The notes: generated by a model from the sequence alone, not told the origin. DNA of 64,000 nucleotides from Apostichopus japonicus (GCF_037975245.1 NC_092569.1:16474001-16538000), one strand, 5' to 3'. Numbered from the stretch's first letter, positions 35,874-49,340 are shown. Numbers and translations are program-made.

Positions 35874-36121
35874 TTACACTGGACGTATCTTCATTTCTGC
35901 GTATTTTATGTGATAATAACTTCCTGGAAGACTATACCAGTAGATGCTTTTGTAATTAGTACTTCCCGCTGAGTAAAGTCCGTTTAAACTGATATAATAA
36001 TAAGACTTGTGCCACCACGCTCCATGATAATACTGGGCCAGGTTTAAACTACTGTGAAGGTCGTTGTCACTGTCGAATGTCGTAAAGGACATGTTCCTGT
36101 GGTATGCCATTCTATCATTCA
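35874..36121 (-). CDS. FReD-2 exon 5 (C-terminal P subdomain), cysteine-less
   Basis: 248 nt from a TTTTCACAG acceptor to TAA, 81 residues after the split codon. It keeps NMS, DSDND, HGAWW, SLNGLY and EMKIRPV. Both subdomain cysteines are replaced by tyrosines and the Tyr loop is short. Confidence 0.88.
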
Positions 36122-39100
36122 CTGTGAAAAGGAAAGACGAGATGGAGATAAAATGCATGATTATATTTACAACAATATTAAGTTGTTTCCATACGGCATA
36201 AATTAAGAGAAGTTTCATAGAATAATTTATGAAAGATTAATGAAACACTATTATATTGATCAAACATTTCCTATAAATTGTATTAATTTCCGAGAAAATG
36301 TTGTTTACACCACTTGAAGGAATTATTAGTGCCTTAGATGAAAACTTGAATTAAATATGGATTTGCTTTATTATATTTCTGTGCTTTTTGCCAACATTAT
36401 TAGTACACCAGGGTACATTTTACTGCAAAGTGACCATCTCTTTAGGATAACACTGGAACCCTTTTCCAACGTCAATTAATACAATAAATACAATAAAAAC
36501 TGGACAAATGGCTTAATTTAAACCGGTTTGTTGTCAAGTATCCAATTTTTACATCACATCTTATTGATTCCTTTGTACTTCATGATACACATTATGTCTA
36601 TTTCAAGTAATATATCACTGATCCGACAATGGTACCGGTATATGGGAATCGTAAAAACAAATTAACCAGTAATTATTGTGAAGAAATTAATTTTTCATCA
36701 ATGGTTTTATTTACCAAATTATTGGATTATTGTTTCAGTCTATAAAGATTACTAATTTATTGTTTTTATTCTCTTTTCGTTATGTTTCCAGTTGGACGGA
36801 GGTGAGGTCTTTTTGATTATTAGAAAAGATGAAGAAAAATTATAGGATGATGGGTAGATGACAAAGAAATTGGAATAGGTTTGTTGTTGTAAATTACAAA
36901 CCATTCTGTCACTGTAGATATATGTGTTTCAACCTGAGTTCATTTAAGGTATATCTCTCAACCTGAGATCATTTACCGAGCGGATTCATCATTTATTCCA
37001 AACACAATTCTACCTGACCAGCTTTCTTCCGATTTGATTACAAACAGTGTACTTATTGAAGAAAAATAGTCAGTAATTGTAGATATCGTTTTTGAGCTGA
37101 TAATTTCTAAAATATCTGCGTATATGCTACATATTTGATGAATGGTTACAATCGGCTAATGAGCTGACAAACTAATTACACGGGTTAATTTGACAACAAA
37201 TGTTAGAAAGGGAGGTAATGGATCAAGGTAGTTATGCATAATTTGGTAGACGCGTTCATAATTTCCTTGCTAATCTTCAGTACTTTGAGATATCTTTCAT
37301 TAAGGTATCGATAATGACAAGCAAAATCCACGAGGTTATATATATCCGTACCTGTAGTGCTGGAGCTATCGTAGTCTCCAAGGCCAACTAAACGATATTT
37401 AGTCTCTTCATCGCTGATCCTAAACAGGTCGTACTTCGCAAAGTAGGGATCTCCATTCACGTTGTTTAAATCAATGCGAAGCATGTAATCCTTTTGGTTA
37501 GTTAAGAGTGATATTTTATCGTTGCCAAGCCAAAATTCCCTATTTAGGAAACCAAAGCCATCTCGGTACTCATCCCAGGCTCTGTGAAATTCTACGGAAC
37601 CATCGACCCGGCGTTGGAAGACCTGGTTTAGTTGCAAAACAAAAACATGGCATATTTGGTTTGAACATAATGAACCATTTGTAAGATGTACGGGTTTGAT
37701 GTATCAGTGCGGTTAGTGTTTAATGGTTCGCCTTACGTTGAACAGATACTGTAACCTGTACACCATTTAGATTCTTCTTTTTCTGATGGATAACATTTGG
37801 TATCATATAATTTATGCCCATATTGCGAACAGTATATGGCTTTAGAAACATTTTGAGGTTTCGAAAAACTGTCTCGCTACAAGAGGAAACAATCATACTT
37901 AGGAATATTAATGGTTACTCTGGAAGTTATAATTAAGCGTTATTAGAAATATATATCTTAGACGATAAATTCGACACTAAGTAATGTTTTCTTGAGAATT
38001 AAATCAAACTGAAAAAGATATGAATAAAGAATGCATGCCTTGTCGAACGAATCAGCACATGTAACACACATAATCTGTATAAAGGAATCGCTTTGTACTG
38101 AACCAATATATTATAAAATATCAACATACTTCAGGAAGCACGCTAATTAGAAATTAATTAAGGGTAATATTATGTTATGTTCTTACCGTCCAACCTCCTC
38201 CGTCAATTGAGTTATTACAGTAAACTTGAAAAGGTTCATTGGCTCCATCTGGCTTAATCAGATAAATTCCAGATTCAGTGGAACTCCCTTCACATTGGTC
38301 GTAAACTTCTTTACAATCTCGAGGATATTCTGGCTCTTGGTAAAAAAAGTAGGAGGAGTCTGAAGGAATGAAAGAGAAAAACTTGTAAGAAATGAATGCG
38401 ATAAATTTTATTGTGAACTACCAAACTCGATGTCCCGTTTTACCGGTCTATCGATAAAATTGAAAATTACGGTTTTCAAAAACAAACAAAAACTGTTTTC
38501 CAAAATAATGAACACAAACCTTCCATACTGCTTCTTGCTTGGAAGAACAACATTGAAGTAAACATTGTAAATTCGTAAAAGAACAACAAATACACAGAAA
38601 AAATCTTAAATGAAGTAACAGAATACACCCCACCCCCCCTCCCCCTCCCACCGCAAAAAAAAGAATCCTGATAATTATGGTAACTATGTCTATTTAATTT
38701 ACAACGACAAAAGTTTGGCCTCCTTTTCACCACCGCGATAATTATTAAAAGGCTTCCAGTATGTTTCTTAACTTTTCAGCCAGTGTAAAAGCGTGTTGCT
38801 TTCGATTTTTAGATATTTTAGTTTTTTTTCACCAAATTACAAAACCCAGAGTACGCCTTTCAGTGAAGATATAATTATGACTTAGGGTAGGGTTCATATA
38901 TAATTACCACATTAAGAAACGTAAGTAACAACGCATATTAACCAAAAATATGTGAAGACCCCAAAAGCAGAAATCACCATAACTGTCAAACAATATCATT
39001 AATATGACTATTCGATGAAGTTTCTGTAAAACTGTTTTCGATGATATTATTTTGATAACGGCTCTGAATATTAAGTGAGATGAATACTATATATGTATTT

Positions 39101-42100
39101 ATTCACCGATTGGTATCTCTATAATAATAGTTTCCTAAAGGCATGTAACCCAACTTAAAAATGTAAATTAAGTTACATTTTAATTACAAATTAAGTAAAC
39201 TAATAGTAGCTATGTTTCTTTAAGATTAATCGACAAATGTTGGCCTCCTTTAGACCACCGCGAAAAATGTTAAAAGGCTCTCAGATTTTCTAATTATAGG
39301 TTGTTTCCAGCCATCTTTAAAAGCGGGTTAATTTTCGTTTTACAGTGTTTTTTTTTGTAACCAAATTAAAAAATCCGTCAGTACATCTTTATGTTAGGAA
39401 AGCATTTTGAAAAATTTTAATCAGTCGGTGATGCTGGTATTGGTGCAAAGTTATTATTACCTCATCAAGAAACGGAAGTATAACAGCAAATAAAACAAAT
39501 GTATGTTAAAAAAAACAGAAATCACAATAATTGTCATTCAAAATCAATGATATAAATGATTCATTAAGTTAGATGAATCATATATATATCGATGGGTACC
39601 TCCAAATTGAAAAAAAAAATTACATTGATACTTGTAATGTACGTCTTTATAACATGTAATTTTTTTGTAAAAGATTCATGTTAAAGTTCCTTGAAAAACA
39701 AATGAATAAGAAAGATAACTTGTTCTTACCTCCAGTGCTTCTTTTGTTCCTCCCAGAACTTTCCCGTCCAAGATTCTAACATGGAGATATGAAAATTAAA
39801 AATATAAAAGTCAACAAAGTCACTAAAAGGACATTCCGATATCGGGAGGGACTCGTTTTTAAAGGGTACTTACCGCAGAAATCATTTTAGTTCCAAAGCA
39901 TTTTTAAGTTGCTGCTAATCTTTGGTTAAAGTCCAATGATGTTAAATCAGGGATCATTAACTATGTCACCATTAGGGCATCTTAATCATTTCACTGATAG
40001 ACACCATTTACTTTGACCTCACTCGTATGACAAGGTTTCTGTATTATTCGCATTAAGATCTTTCCCTTTTACTCATATATTATCTTCTCTGTAGGAATCA
40101 TTACGGGAATTCAAGAGACACTATTCCAACACTCTATTCCAACACAGTATAAGTATTCAGTTTAAAACGTATATAGAACTTTCGTGACATATTTAAATGC
40201 AAACAAAATGTGTTTCTATCCGATACTGCGTTGTCGTTGTTTACTTATTGGCACGGATGTTTATAGACAAACTTTAAACAAATATTTTTAAACTATTAAG
40301 ATGACAGAATGACGAATAAACAAGTTACACACTCAACGCTATTGTTGTCCTGTTTCCCGCCCTTTTACTGAATAACCTATAAAAAAAAAACTGTGCCGCT
40401 TGAATTTTCCCGACATAAAGTGAGAAAGTAATATGGACGTTCACAATTTTCATAAATATATCTCATATTAATGGTCATGTTTGTGTAGTAAAAGGGAAAT
40501 ACGACTATAGCAGTTCCTACTTGAATTAATTATCTTTTAGTAAGAAGTTTAGGAATGATGAAAATATTACGAATTTAGTTTAATGTCAATACAAATGCGT
40601 TTTGAATTATCCTAGTTAAATGAGTCGTTTTCGTATCTCTGAGGCATTTCTGCATTTTGTCGTGTGATCTTGTTTCTCTTATCATTTTTTTTTATTATAA
40701 GCTGAATGAATTGCCCAGTTTCAACTTGAAACATAATTTGCAATTATTAGAAAGTTTAGAGATTTACCTAAAACTGTATTACGAATGGCGGGTACTCTCG
40801 CCGTTTCTTCCTTCGAGGTTCTGTTTGCTTAGTAAGTTGTACCATTTTGACCTTTTGGCACATATAATGTTTTGTTTATAATAATATATAAGACTTATTA
40901 AAACTCCCTCATAAACTTATACCACCGATACAATGTATTACAATAGAAGCAATATGGAATGCATCATATTAATCAATGTTGTGTTTGAGAAATTGGAAAA
41001 CTTCAACGCACTGATCTAGACATCATTTTATCATCAAGTGTGATATTCGCTTTCTATATTGTTCAAAAACTGTAATGGATTACTCACTGCCTTCTCCATT
41101 TTCTCAAATGATTCCAAAGATAAATCCTTTTTTGACTTCTTTATATAAAAATAATTCCTTAACATAAACTAGCAGCGTACCTCCATTAGAATCTCTAATA
41201 CAAATCCTAATCTAATCTAATAAATCTGGAAATACATATTTATTTGAGAGATATTTTACAGGCCTTTATTACTACATACGATGCAACAATGTTATTAAGC
41301 CTTTACCCTGATATGCTTTTTTAAACAGTCCCATTCATAACAAATTGTTCAGTTTTCCTTTTGAAGTAATACGGCGTACCTTTGACGTTTATATTCAACA
41401 ATACATCAGATTAAGGCAATGAGTGATTTTTGTCATCTTTTAAACTGTTATTAAAATATCTGGATATTCCATCGCTATGTCGTCGATGTCATGCCAAGGA
41501 AAACATGCTCTAAGAACACGGGAGAGAACAATGTATTCTTTCTTTTTATGTAAAAAATGAGTTTCTAGGTAAAATAAATACATTTCAGTAGTGCGTGTCC
41601 CGATTATATATTTACAATTTTGTTTAATTTTGTTGTTTGGTTTATTTACAGAGTTAAACAAGCCGAAGCAACGTCATTCTCTCCTTGGCATATTGGGATG
41701 TGTTTATGGTAAGTTTAATTAATGAAATATATGACGAAAGTAATATAAAGTTATTATTTAATATATATTTACTGGTACTTGGATTCACATCGAGGATAAT
41801 CGATTCAAGATTTAAATCAAGTGTTTGTGATTTATGAGTATAACTTATGATTTTAAGGCATCATTCCACAAGATATTAATATGAATATAAAGACGTATTA
41901 AATTTGATGGATTGCTCTGAGTTTCTGTAGAGTACTCTACATCTTATAGTTCACCTTCGTTCAGATGAAATGTCAAATATGAATGTTTAAACTATCTTTG
42001 TGCTATAATATTGAAAGACTAGATTCGGCAGCAAAGTGTCAAGAGCGTTAACATTTGTTAAAATTAATAATTTATTGCTTTCCTAAGTAAGTAGTAGACT

Positions 42101-43846
42101 GTCATTTAAGTATCAGGTTTTTAACTATTTTGATTTCTCCATCGATTGTTAATCAGGTTGCTTGCTATTTTGAAAGGTATAACTGAAAACACATTTGTCT
42201 AATTTATATATTTCTTGGCGCAAAAATGGAAAATGCCCATCCAAGAATATCAGCAATTAAAGGTTTAGAACTGCTTACTGGGAAAAGGAACATTATCATA
42301 ACACGTACGTAATATTCGCTACAAAATTTCTTCCAACAGAATATATGATATATATCCAATGAATGGGAAAATAATATTTATTTGAGAGATAATTTAAAGA
42401 CCGCTATTATTAAACACGACACAACGGTGACATGAAACATGATATTTTACTCAGTCTCCAGAATAAAATTGTTTGATATACATTGTAGTAATACGGGGGA
42501 CTTTGGCCAGACATATCCGAAGTTCATGTGGGTAAACTTGATGAAATTAAATCGAGAAGTTTTCTTTTCAACTTGTTTTACTGCTATAAAAAGAAATTCT
42601 ATAACGATTTCCTTGATGAGATGTCAAGGAAGGAACGCGCTCAAAACACAGGAAAGAACAAACGACAATGTCGATTGATATTAACAATGAGTCTCGCAAT
42701 AGAATAAATACATTTCTAGAATAACAGTTATATTTAGTAGCTATTAACATATGCCAAAATAGTTGCTTTGTTTACTTATAGACTTCAACAAGTCAAAACA
42801 ACTATATATTTTTTGTCTGCTTTTGATGTGCTTTAGTCTTAAATGTAACTAATGGAATATATATTTGACTTTTGAAATTATTGGATCTTATTTTCTTGAT
42901 ATAGAGGATAATCGTTTGAATATTTCCCGCAACTTAAGTTGTTATGATTTATGAGTATAATTTTTATGTAAGACATCATTTAACCATTTAATCTAACTTA
43001 CCTAATCCGATAATTAGATAGTGTTACGTTTTATCGATTGCTTCAAATAGTTCCTAATATTGTTTCAAGGCATTAAGTTATTGGTATTGCACTGTACCAT
43101 GTATCTAGCAAGTCACCTTCCATCATGTATTTTTTAAATATATATTTAAATTGCCGAAAATGGATGTTGGAACTATATTTATACTATAGGAATGATGCAC
43201 CAGCTTGGAAGCAATTTAAAGATGGCTTAAGGAAAAATTTAAATCTTTGTTAAGGAATCCACAGTTATATCCTTACATATGATAATTATTTTCATGTTTT
43301 TTTTTGTTATCGATAATTGTTATAGTTTATTTGCCATGTTGGACGATATAATTAAATACTCGTTTGAAACGTTATCGTTTCCACGATATATCGGCAAGTC
43401 ATTGTCAATTTTAAATTGCTTATTGTATTCGTTAACAAAAGGAATTCTTATCGTTGTTTTAAGAAAATAACTAATATGTGAACCACTTTTCAAACCTATC
43501 TCTATTTATGATATGGTGTAATCAAATTTCTTATGTTTTATTCCGTGCATTAGGTAGTTCACAATGAGCACTCTATTTTTTTTAAATAAGTACAAAATAT
43601 CAATATTTTACAAACAGACAAATACATCAATTGAACCCCGACAATAAACTCAAACACCATGGTAAAGAGAAAATGAAAAATCATATTAAGTTTAAAAATT
43701 ATTGAGTTAGAAAATCATTGATCACAATTAAATATTCAACTTCAACTTGAATTTGATAAAAGATAAAAGAAACTTACGGTTTCTGCCTGAAAAGCTGGAA
43801 GTTGAGAGAAGAGTCCCAAAACACAAAATGTTAGGATGAACTGCAT
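35874..43846 (-). CDS. FReD-2: secreted fibrinogen-related protein, complete
   Basis: Five exons (43778-43846, 39730-39775, 38187-38359, 37352-37622, 35874-36121) give 807 nt, a predicted 268-residue protein. The order is signal peptide, linker with RNKR, then a fibrinogen domain (DCKEVYDQC, GGGWTVFQRRVDGS, LRIDLNN, SDNDLHSS, HGAWW, LNGLY, EMKIRPV). All junctions are GT-AG with matching phases and no stop interrupts the frame. Unlike its paralogues, it has tyrosines where the second cysteine pair should be (QYYHGAWWHKSYYY). The acidic DND calcium-site motif is kept. It probably acts as a secreted lectin-like recognition protein, by family analogy. Confidence 0.85.
36122..37351 (-). other. FReD-2 intron 4
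   Basis: Non-coding. Its 5' part (about 37000-37350) aligns closely with 54860-55213 of FReD-3. Confidence 0.6.
37352..37622 (-). CDS. FReD-2 exon 4 (middle of fibrinogen domain)
   Basis: 271 nt, phase 0 to 1. It encodes VFQRRVDGSVEFHRAWDEY through FWLGNDKISLLTNQ and YDLFRISDEETKYRLVG to SSSTTG. Confidence 0.88.
38187..38359 (-). CDS. FReD-2 exon 3 (start of fibrinogen domain)
   Basis: 173 nt, phase 1 to 0. It encodes DSSYFFYQEPEYPRDCKEV and ends NSIDGGGWT. Confidence 0.85.
38360..39729 (-). other. FReD-2 intron 2, with internal tandem duplication
   Basis: Two diverged copies lie at about 38690-39130 and 39210-39600, the counterparts of the pair in FReD-1 intron 2. No exon is seen. Confidence 0.5.
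39730..39775 (-). CDS. FReD-2 exon 2 (linker with RNKR site)
   Basis: 46 nt, encoding NLGRESSGRNKRSTG; GTTAG acceptor and GTAAGA donor. Confidence 0.8.
39776..43777 (-). other. FReD-2 intron 1, with internal tandem duplication
   Basis: It contains the same paired segments as FReD-1 intron 1 (about 41250-42070 and 42380-43090) and the 38-nt cryptic segment. ORFs here are not shared between paralogues. Confidence 0.5.
39874..39911 (-). other. FReD-2 candidate cryptic or poison exon
   Basis: The counterpart of 2223-2260: same 38-nt length, TTAGCAG acceptor, GTAAGT donor, and a TGA at the tenth codon if spliced to exon 1. Confidence 0.3.
43778..43846 (-). CDS. FReD-2 exon 1 (signal peptide)
   Basis: 69 nt from ATG to a GTAAGT donor, phase 0; same leader as FReD-1. 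Confidence 0.85.
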
Positions 43847-43990
43847 CTTGACGATTTGGTTTGGTCTTAACGATCACAAATCTCAAGAAGGAATGAAGTA
43901 AACTTTCTGGCAGCGAACCAGTTCAACCACTTTCTGAGCTTACCCTGTGTACTATGACGTGGTTGTTAACACGTGTCACCGAAGAGCTGA
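43847..43990 (-). promoter_or_regulatory. FReD-2 5' UTR and proximal promoter
   Basis: The conserved block has TGACGTGG at 43955-43962 and CACGTG at 43970-43975 with the same spacing as in FReD-1. No clear TATA box. Confidence 0.4.
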
Positions 43991-46900
43991 TTAACCATTT
44001 ACATTTATACTATTTGTTATAACCTGCATGATCACGTAAATAAAAACATAAGCTAACAGTTTTTCTGTTGTCCCTTAAAGAGTAAAAATGATGACAATAA
44101 CTATTAGTCCATTTTGATAGCTTTAATTGTATAGACGTAATGCAATGTTGCTTTAATGGTCACATTAGTTATATTATATTCATATACAATCTCAAACCAA
44201 CTCAAAATATTTCTTTCGATAACACAAATTATATCGCATTATATATATTACACTCAGCTTATTAACCTTTCACCTATAAGTACCTCCGTAAGTTTGAATC
44301 CTAACGTACTACTTTCAATTAACTGAACTTCGTCTCATGTAGCTTACCATCAACAGTTAAATGATGTTAAGCAGTGCCAAATATCCAAATATATATCTAC
44401 AATCAAACTTTTGGATACCGTTTAACAGTATCAAACCATCCATATCTAGGAAACACGAGTTTTTTTTTTGAAATCCCACCCAAGCTCTCTGCAAGTTGCC
44501 ATGTTTTTGTGAAAATACCCAGGATGCAACGTTTGCATGACATCACACATGCACCTCGGCAGAGTTGGACTTGCCGCTATGCAGATTCTCTCGTAGAACC
44601 ACACCACACAAAACCACGCTCGCGTACGGTATATGCTGAAAACAGGAAGTGATTATTTCCATAACAACTCCCTGCTGAAACTAGTAAACTATCATTAATT
44701 TTTAAATTATTACAACGGTTGAACTGGACTTTATTATCCAGAAATCTAAAGAAAAATAACTTAGTCATCATGTAGCCATCCTGCGTTCGATTTTGAGTAA
44801 TGTATTCAGACGACATGTAGCCTAGGCCTAAACAGTGTATCGTCCAATGTCCACAATCGTAGTTGGAGTAACAAGTATAGTTACTATATAACTTAGTCAT
44901 TAGTAACACTACTCGACATACTCTGACTGCGATCATCACTTCGTCGATGAAAAGTATCGTTCATTCGAGCAATTCAACATGACTGAGGCACACATTACCC
45001 CAGATGACTATTGCGTAGAACTGACTCCATCACCCCGACATAAGATGCGACAAAAAAAAAAATAGTAATTCCAGAAGAAATTGATTGAGCGGTAGTTTAA
45101 AATTCGAAAGCAGACAATGACAATCACTGTGCGTCTGTGTTGACAGTCATCTTGCAAAATACCAATTTACGCAAATTTATTTATAAACGACATTTAGCGT
45201 ACGTATGCATCTAATCTTCAAAATTGGTTAAGTATTTTACATTTACATGAATTCTGAAGGTGTTTTACACTTTTTGATAAATATCCTAAAGTCCTACAAG
45301 TTGTGTAAAAATTAGCTATGTAAATAATGTTTAAGTTGGCAACGCATTTTCAGGAACTCTCTTAGGTGCATGTATGATGTCGTAAACAGCTGATTATCTG
45401 CTTCCCTCTCCTCCAATATGGAAGAAAAGGGCGGATAAGGGGATAATGGCCGGGAATTTTTTTTTTTTCATTCCATGAAGTCGTAAAGGATTAACATGAT
45501 AAAGGTCATTATTGTTGGCGTAAATATATATATACTAAAAGTATGTGAAGAGTAAATCAGGCAGTATTGCCCCCCATCAAGGTTAGTTTATACAAGGAGA
45601 ATGATTTGTGATTTTATAGTACTGTATCTTTGTGAAGTTACCCTTACTACCAACATGTTACAAAGGCAATGGAAGGGAGTTGTTGTAATGAATGGAATTT
45701 ATGACGTAGGACGACATCAATCATATCATACATTCTACAGTATGTGTACAGTAAACCTCTGAACATCTAAGACAATATGACAGCAGTGATCAAATGGTTC
45801 CATTAATTTATTTCAGTTGGTCTTACTAAACAGTTGCCTTGAAGTTAAGGCCGACACTGACTGTCTTTCCATCTTTTTAATAGTGTAATCGTGATATCGA
45901 CTTGTGTCGGCGATTCTCCTATATGACCGATGAGAATGACGGAACTTTTTATCAATTGTTGCCTGTCACAAAGACATACATACACGTGGTCTGAGCATTC
46001 AGTGGTTATAGAAGACGTGTGTAGTACTGCATAGAAAGAGAAGAAATATTACGTCAACAGGAAAGATTAAGGAAATCCTCCCCTGTAAAATGATATACTA
46101 GCCAACAAGAATTATACAGATCAACAGATCAAGCCCATTTAGGAGTTAGAAGTTTTAAATTTATATGCAGTCGTTCTCTGTTTGAGAAAAACCAATTTAA
46201 TGTCTTTGAAGGTACCTTTAAATGTTATCAGTGCTGAATTATTCCAATAACATTAGCAGGGTGTGTTTTGGTTGGCTATGTATGTATTCAGTAAAATTCT
46301 AAATATTGATAATAATAATTCAGTCGCAGAGGAATATTTTTCTTTTCTCTTTATTCAGACAGGTTTTAGTAAGTAATAACAATAAATACATATTGGACAT
46401 TCCTCATCCTTTGTTTTTGTGTACACTGTTTGTCTTAACATTAATACATAAACCGTACTATATGAAAAAAGGAAAAGCACATAGCTGAACAAAAATTGTG
46501 CTCAAAGTTGCTATTTTTTCGTGGATAAAAGAAATGTTTAAATTTTGGCATTGCATCTTCTCCTTAACCAAAAAAAAACTTATTATAAACTGTCATTTTA
46601 AGCTAGATCTGCAAAGTAATATCGTCATAATCATATATGTATTAATTGTGAGCAATCTTGTGATCTACATGTATCGCTAACTAGCAGTTTGTAACCAAAG
46701 CAGATAATGTTGATAATTATTCGCCATTTTTATAGGCGTATACCATATCGATATGAAACTTTTGTTTTTAGACATCATACTTCAAGATAGCTGGTTGAGG
46801 TCGCTGTATAACTGACTCGATTAAAGTCTATGTACGTGTTTGTCAAATTTAAGCTTCGACCTTTCCAGTTTACTGCACAAAAAGTTCAGTAAAAATGACA

Positions 46901-47750
46901 CCGTTCTATGAAATTTTCATATCAATATTATTTATATTTCTTGAGTTATCTGACGTTAAAATGTTGAGGTGAATAAAATTCGCCAGATTTATGAACGAGT
47001 CCGTAGATACTACAAACTTCAATCAAAATTTGCAAGCCCCGCCCAACATATCATGCGCCAATAATTTTTGTTTCTGTTTACGACCGTTAGGCCTATAGGC
47101 TTACTTTACTTTCGTGACTATCCTGTCTTAGGTCCATTCTCTTGTTTCTTTCTCTCGGTCTTATCGATGTAGCTGGTGGAATTGTGTCATTTCCTCCCAT
47201 TGCAATGAATATACAAGTGTTTTTAGACGTTTCCTCAGTTGAATTGTAAAAAGTGGATGACACGCGTATAGGACTGCGTTAAAATATTGATCGTGCCGCA
47301 TGTGTAGAATATTTGTTTACATTTGTGTAACTAACATGCTGACATAGGCGGTCGCAGTGATTTTACGGTAAACCATAAGGTCAACAGAAAATACATTTTT
47401 TTTATTTTTATTGCGACAGCTTTTTTTATAAAACCCACCTGGTCGGTGTGCATTCAGAATACGAAACATTGAATCTACTTCCGTTCGGAAGTTTGTTTTC
47501 CGAAGTTCATCAGCAAACACGTATTGAGACTTGAATGCACTACAACATCTAAGAAAGCCATCAACAAAATTATATATATTAAACTATTCCTCAGTTGGTA
47601 ATTTATTTGTCTCGATGTAGCTTTTGGGTACTTCTAATATATACTTGAGCGGACGATTGTGTATGTTAATACGACCATCATACCTTACATCATGGTTTCC
47701 TAAAAGAATAAGTGTCTAGTTCAATGATGCAGGACACAGCTAAATATACC
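43991..47750. other. Upstream flank of FReD-2 and intergenic DNA
   Basis: The part up to about 46050 aligns with 61080-63100 upstream of FReD-3. A FReD-2-specific insertion follows, and similarity resumes at 46735-46830 (matching 63138-63230). No supported gene; ORFs at 44577-44939 and 47317-47520 lack conservation or family features. Confidence 0.5.
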
Positions 47751-47808
47751 ATTATGATTCTTATAGGCGACTGTTAATAACATTATTCTTGGACGGTAGA
47801 TGTGATGA

Positions 47809-47821
47809 GGGGGGGGGGGGG
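47809..47821 (+). repeat. G13 tract downstream of the extra FReD exon
   Basis: An uninterrupted run of 13 G followed by CGGGG. Comparable G-rich tracts lie downstream of the FReD-2 (35546-35562) and FReD-3 (53031-53046) last exons. Confidence 0.8.
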
Positions 47822-48099
47822 CGGGGTAGGTGAGTGGAGGATTGCTTAGAGGCAACACCTGTACAATGAATCTCAATATGAATAATATTTTCTTGTGTCT
47901 TACATATTGGACAAAATTCCGCGGCATTCTCGATTACTGTGGAAGTCAATATGCGGTGAACTTCAAGGTAAGGTTTACATTGTGACAAACACAATTACAG
48001 ACTGATGTTATTACCCAATATTTGAGATCACTTTTGATCGAACATTTTCAACGGCGTATGTACTACCTCGATACCAATAGGTTTACAAGAATTTCATGT

Positions 48100-48235
48100 T
48101 CAGCCCTTTGTAAATATAAAAAAGCTGACATTTTAATAAAGAAATTATATTTCTTACCAATAAATTTACAACTCAGAATAATAATAATACAAATAAAACA
48201 CTCTAGAAAAAAAGAAAGCAACAGCGTCACTTGAT
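48100..48235 (+). pseudogene. Possible LINE-like fragment
   Basis: The plus-strand translation KKADILIKKLYFLPINLQLR resembles the 'LHWLP...RI.FK' segment near the end of some non-LTR reverse transcriptases. The match is short and uncertain. Confidence 0.25.
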
Positions 48236-48397
48236 AAATACAACATAAAGGGTTCATATTTCACATGAAAAAAAAAAAACTCAAGATGGATGAGTCTGGA
48301 AATATATTCATCTTCCTGTAATATTCATCATTCAATGTTGAAATCAAAGAGATTTTTTGTTAAGTTAATAGTCCAATATTTCACAAGTCTAGAGTAT

Positions 48398-48538
48398 ATG
48401 ACGATGATACAATGTTTAGTGATCATTCTAGTTGCTGTGTACGGTCGATGTATTACACTGGACGTATCTTCATTTCTGCGTATTTTATGTTGTAACTACT
48501 CCCTGGAAGATTATACCAGAAGATGCTCTTGTAAGTAG
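48398..48538 (+). CDS. Antisense small ORF with signal-peptide-like start (46 aa)
   Basis: It begins MTMIQCLVIILVAVYGRC, a textbook-like hydrophobic leader, followed by a short Cys-containing tail ending CSCK. It overlaps the 3' end of the extra FReD exon on the opposite strand, so part of it is constrained by that exon. A 57-residue counterpart lies opposite the FReD-3 last exon. There is no evidence of expression. Confidence 0.2.
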   Translation: MTMIQCLVIILVAVYGRCITLDVSSFLRILCCNYSLEDYTRRCSCK

Positions 48539-48709
48539 TACTGCCGGATGTGTACAGTCCGTTCAGGTTATTATAATAATAATAACAATAAGTACCGTAC
48601 CACCACGCTCCGTGACAATGCTGGGCCAAGTTATAACTAGAGTGACGATCATTGTCGCGATTGAACGTCGTAAATGTCTGGTTTCTGTGATTCGCCACCC
48701 TGTCGTATG
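48453..48709 (-). CDS. Extra FReD last exon (alternative 3' exon or orphan copy)
   Basis: 257 nt from a TTTCGCAG acceptor to TAA, entered in phase 1 like the exon 5 of FReD-2 and FReD-3. It encodes NQT, FNRDND, QHCHGAWWYGTYC, a YYYY stretch, NNLNGLY and EMKIRPV. The frame is intact. No exon 1-4 copies lie between it and FReD-3 exon 5, about 5 kb upstream. It could be spliced to FReD-3 exon 4 (55214) as an alternative end, or be a leftover of a partial duplication. Confidence 0.75.
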
Positions 48710-49340
48710 CTGCGAAAGGAAAACACAAATACGAGATGAAGTAGACAGGGATCTTCATTATATTATTTATTTACACCTTTGACTTATTTTCTACGTATTA
48801 AATAGTACATGCATTTTCAGGACTGCTGGCTACATTTGATGGAGGTTTACAAGCTCCACAATATCTTCTGTAAGTATCTTTGTAAAATATCATGCTGATA
48901 GGTTCAACGGTTTGTGCCAAAATGTACTTGTGGTGATCAGATGTAATATCATAGATGCCTTTGAAAAATATGATTTGTTAATATAATGTAATTACAATTT
49001 TGGGAAAAGATTTATATTAACTTTTAATTCCCTCAAGGTACAGGTCTGAACAATAAGATAAAAATCTAGCAACTATTTTTTGTTTAGTGTACAGTACAAC
49101 TACGACATCACATCTGTTTGCACCATGTTTAGTTATTATACCAAGTTACTACCAATTTCAGCTTTTAATATATCGATAACGGTTACAGTTGCTGGCAAGT
49201 TTTATTAAAATGCTTTGAAACTATTTTTCTTTTATCAGTAATCTCATTTACCCCTTGATTATCCTAGGAGTTTGACAAGTCTATATATATTTCAAATTAG
49301 TAATGAAGCTATCCTTTAGGCTTGTAACATATTTTTTTCA
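48710..49340 (-). repeat. Duplicated 3' part of FReD intron 4
   Basis: This stretch aligns with 53760-54260, the part of FReD-3 intron 4 next to exon 5 (e.g. 'gtacttgtggt.tccagatgt' with small changes). The duplicated block therefore included intron, exon and 3' flank. Confidence 0.6.

Noticed and set aside
44577-44939. 120-codon minus-strand ORF upstream of FReD-2
   Set aside because: The aligned flank of FReD-3 does not keep the frame.
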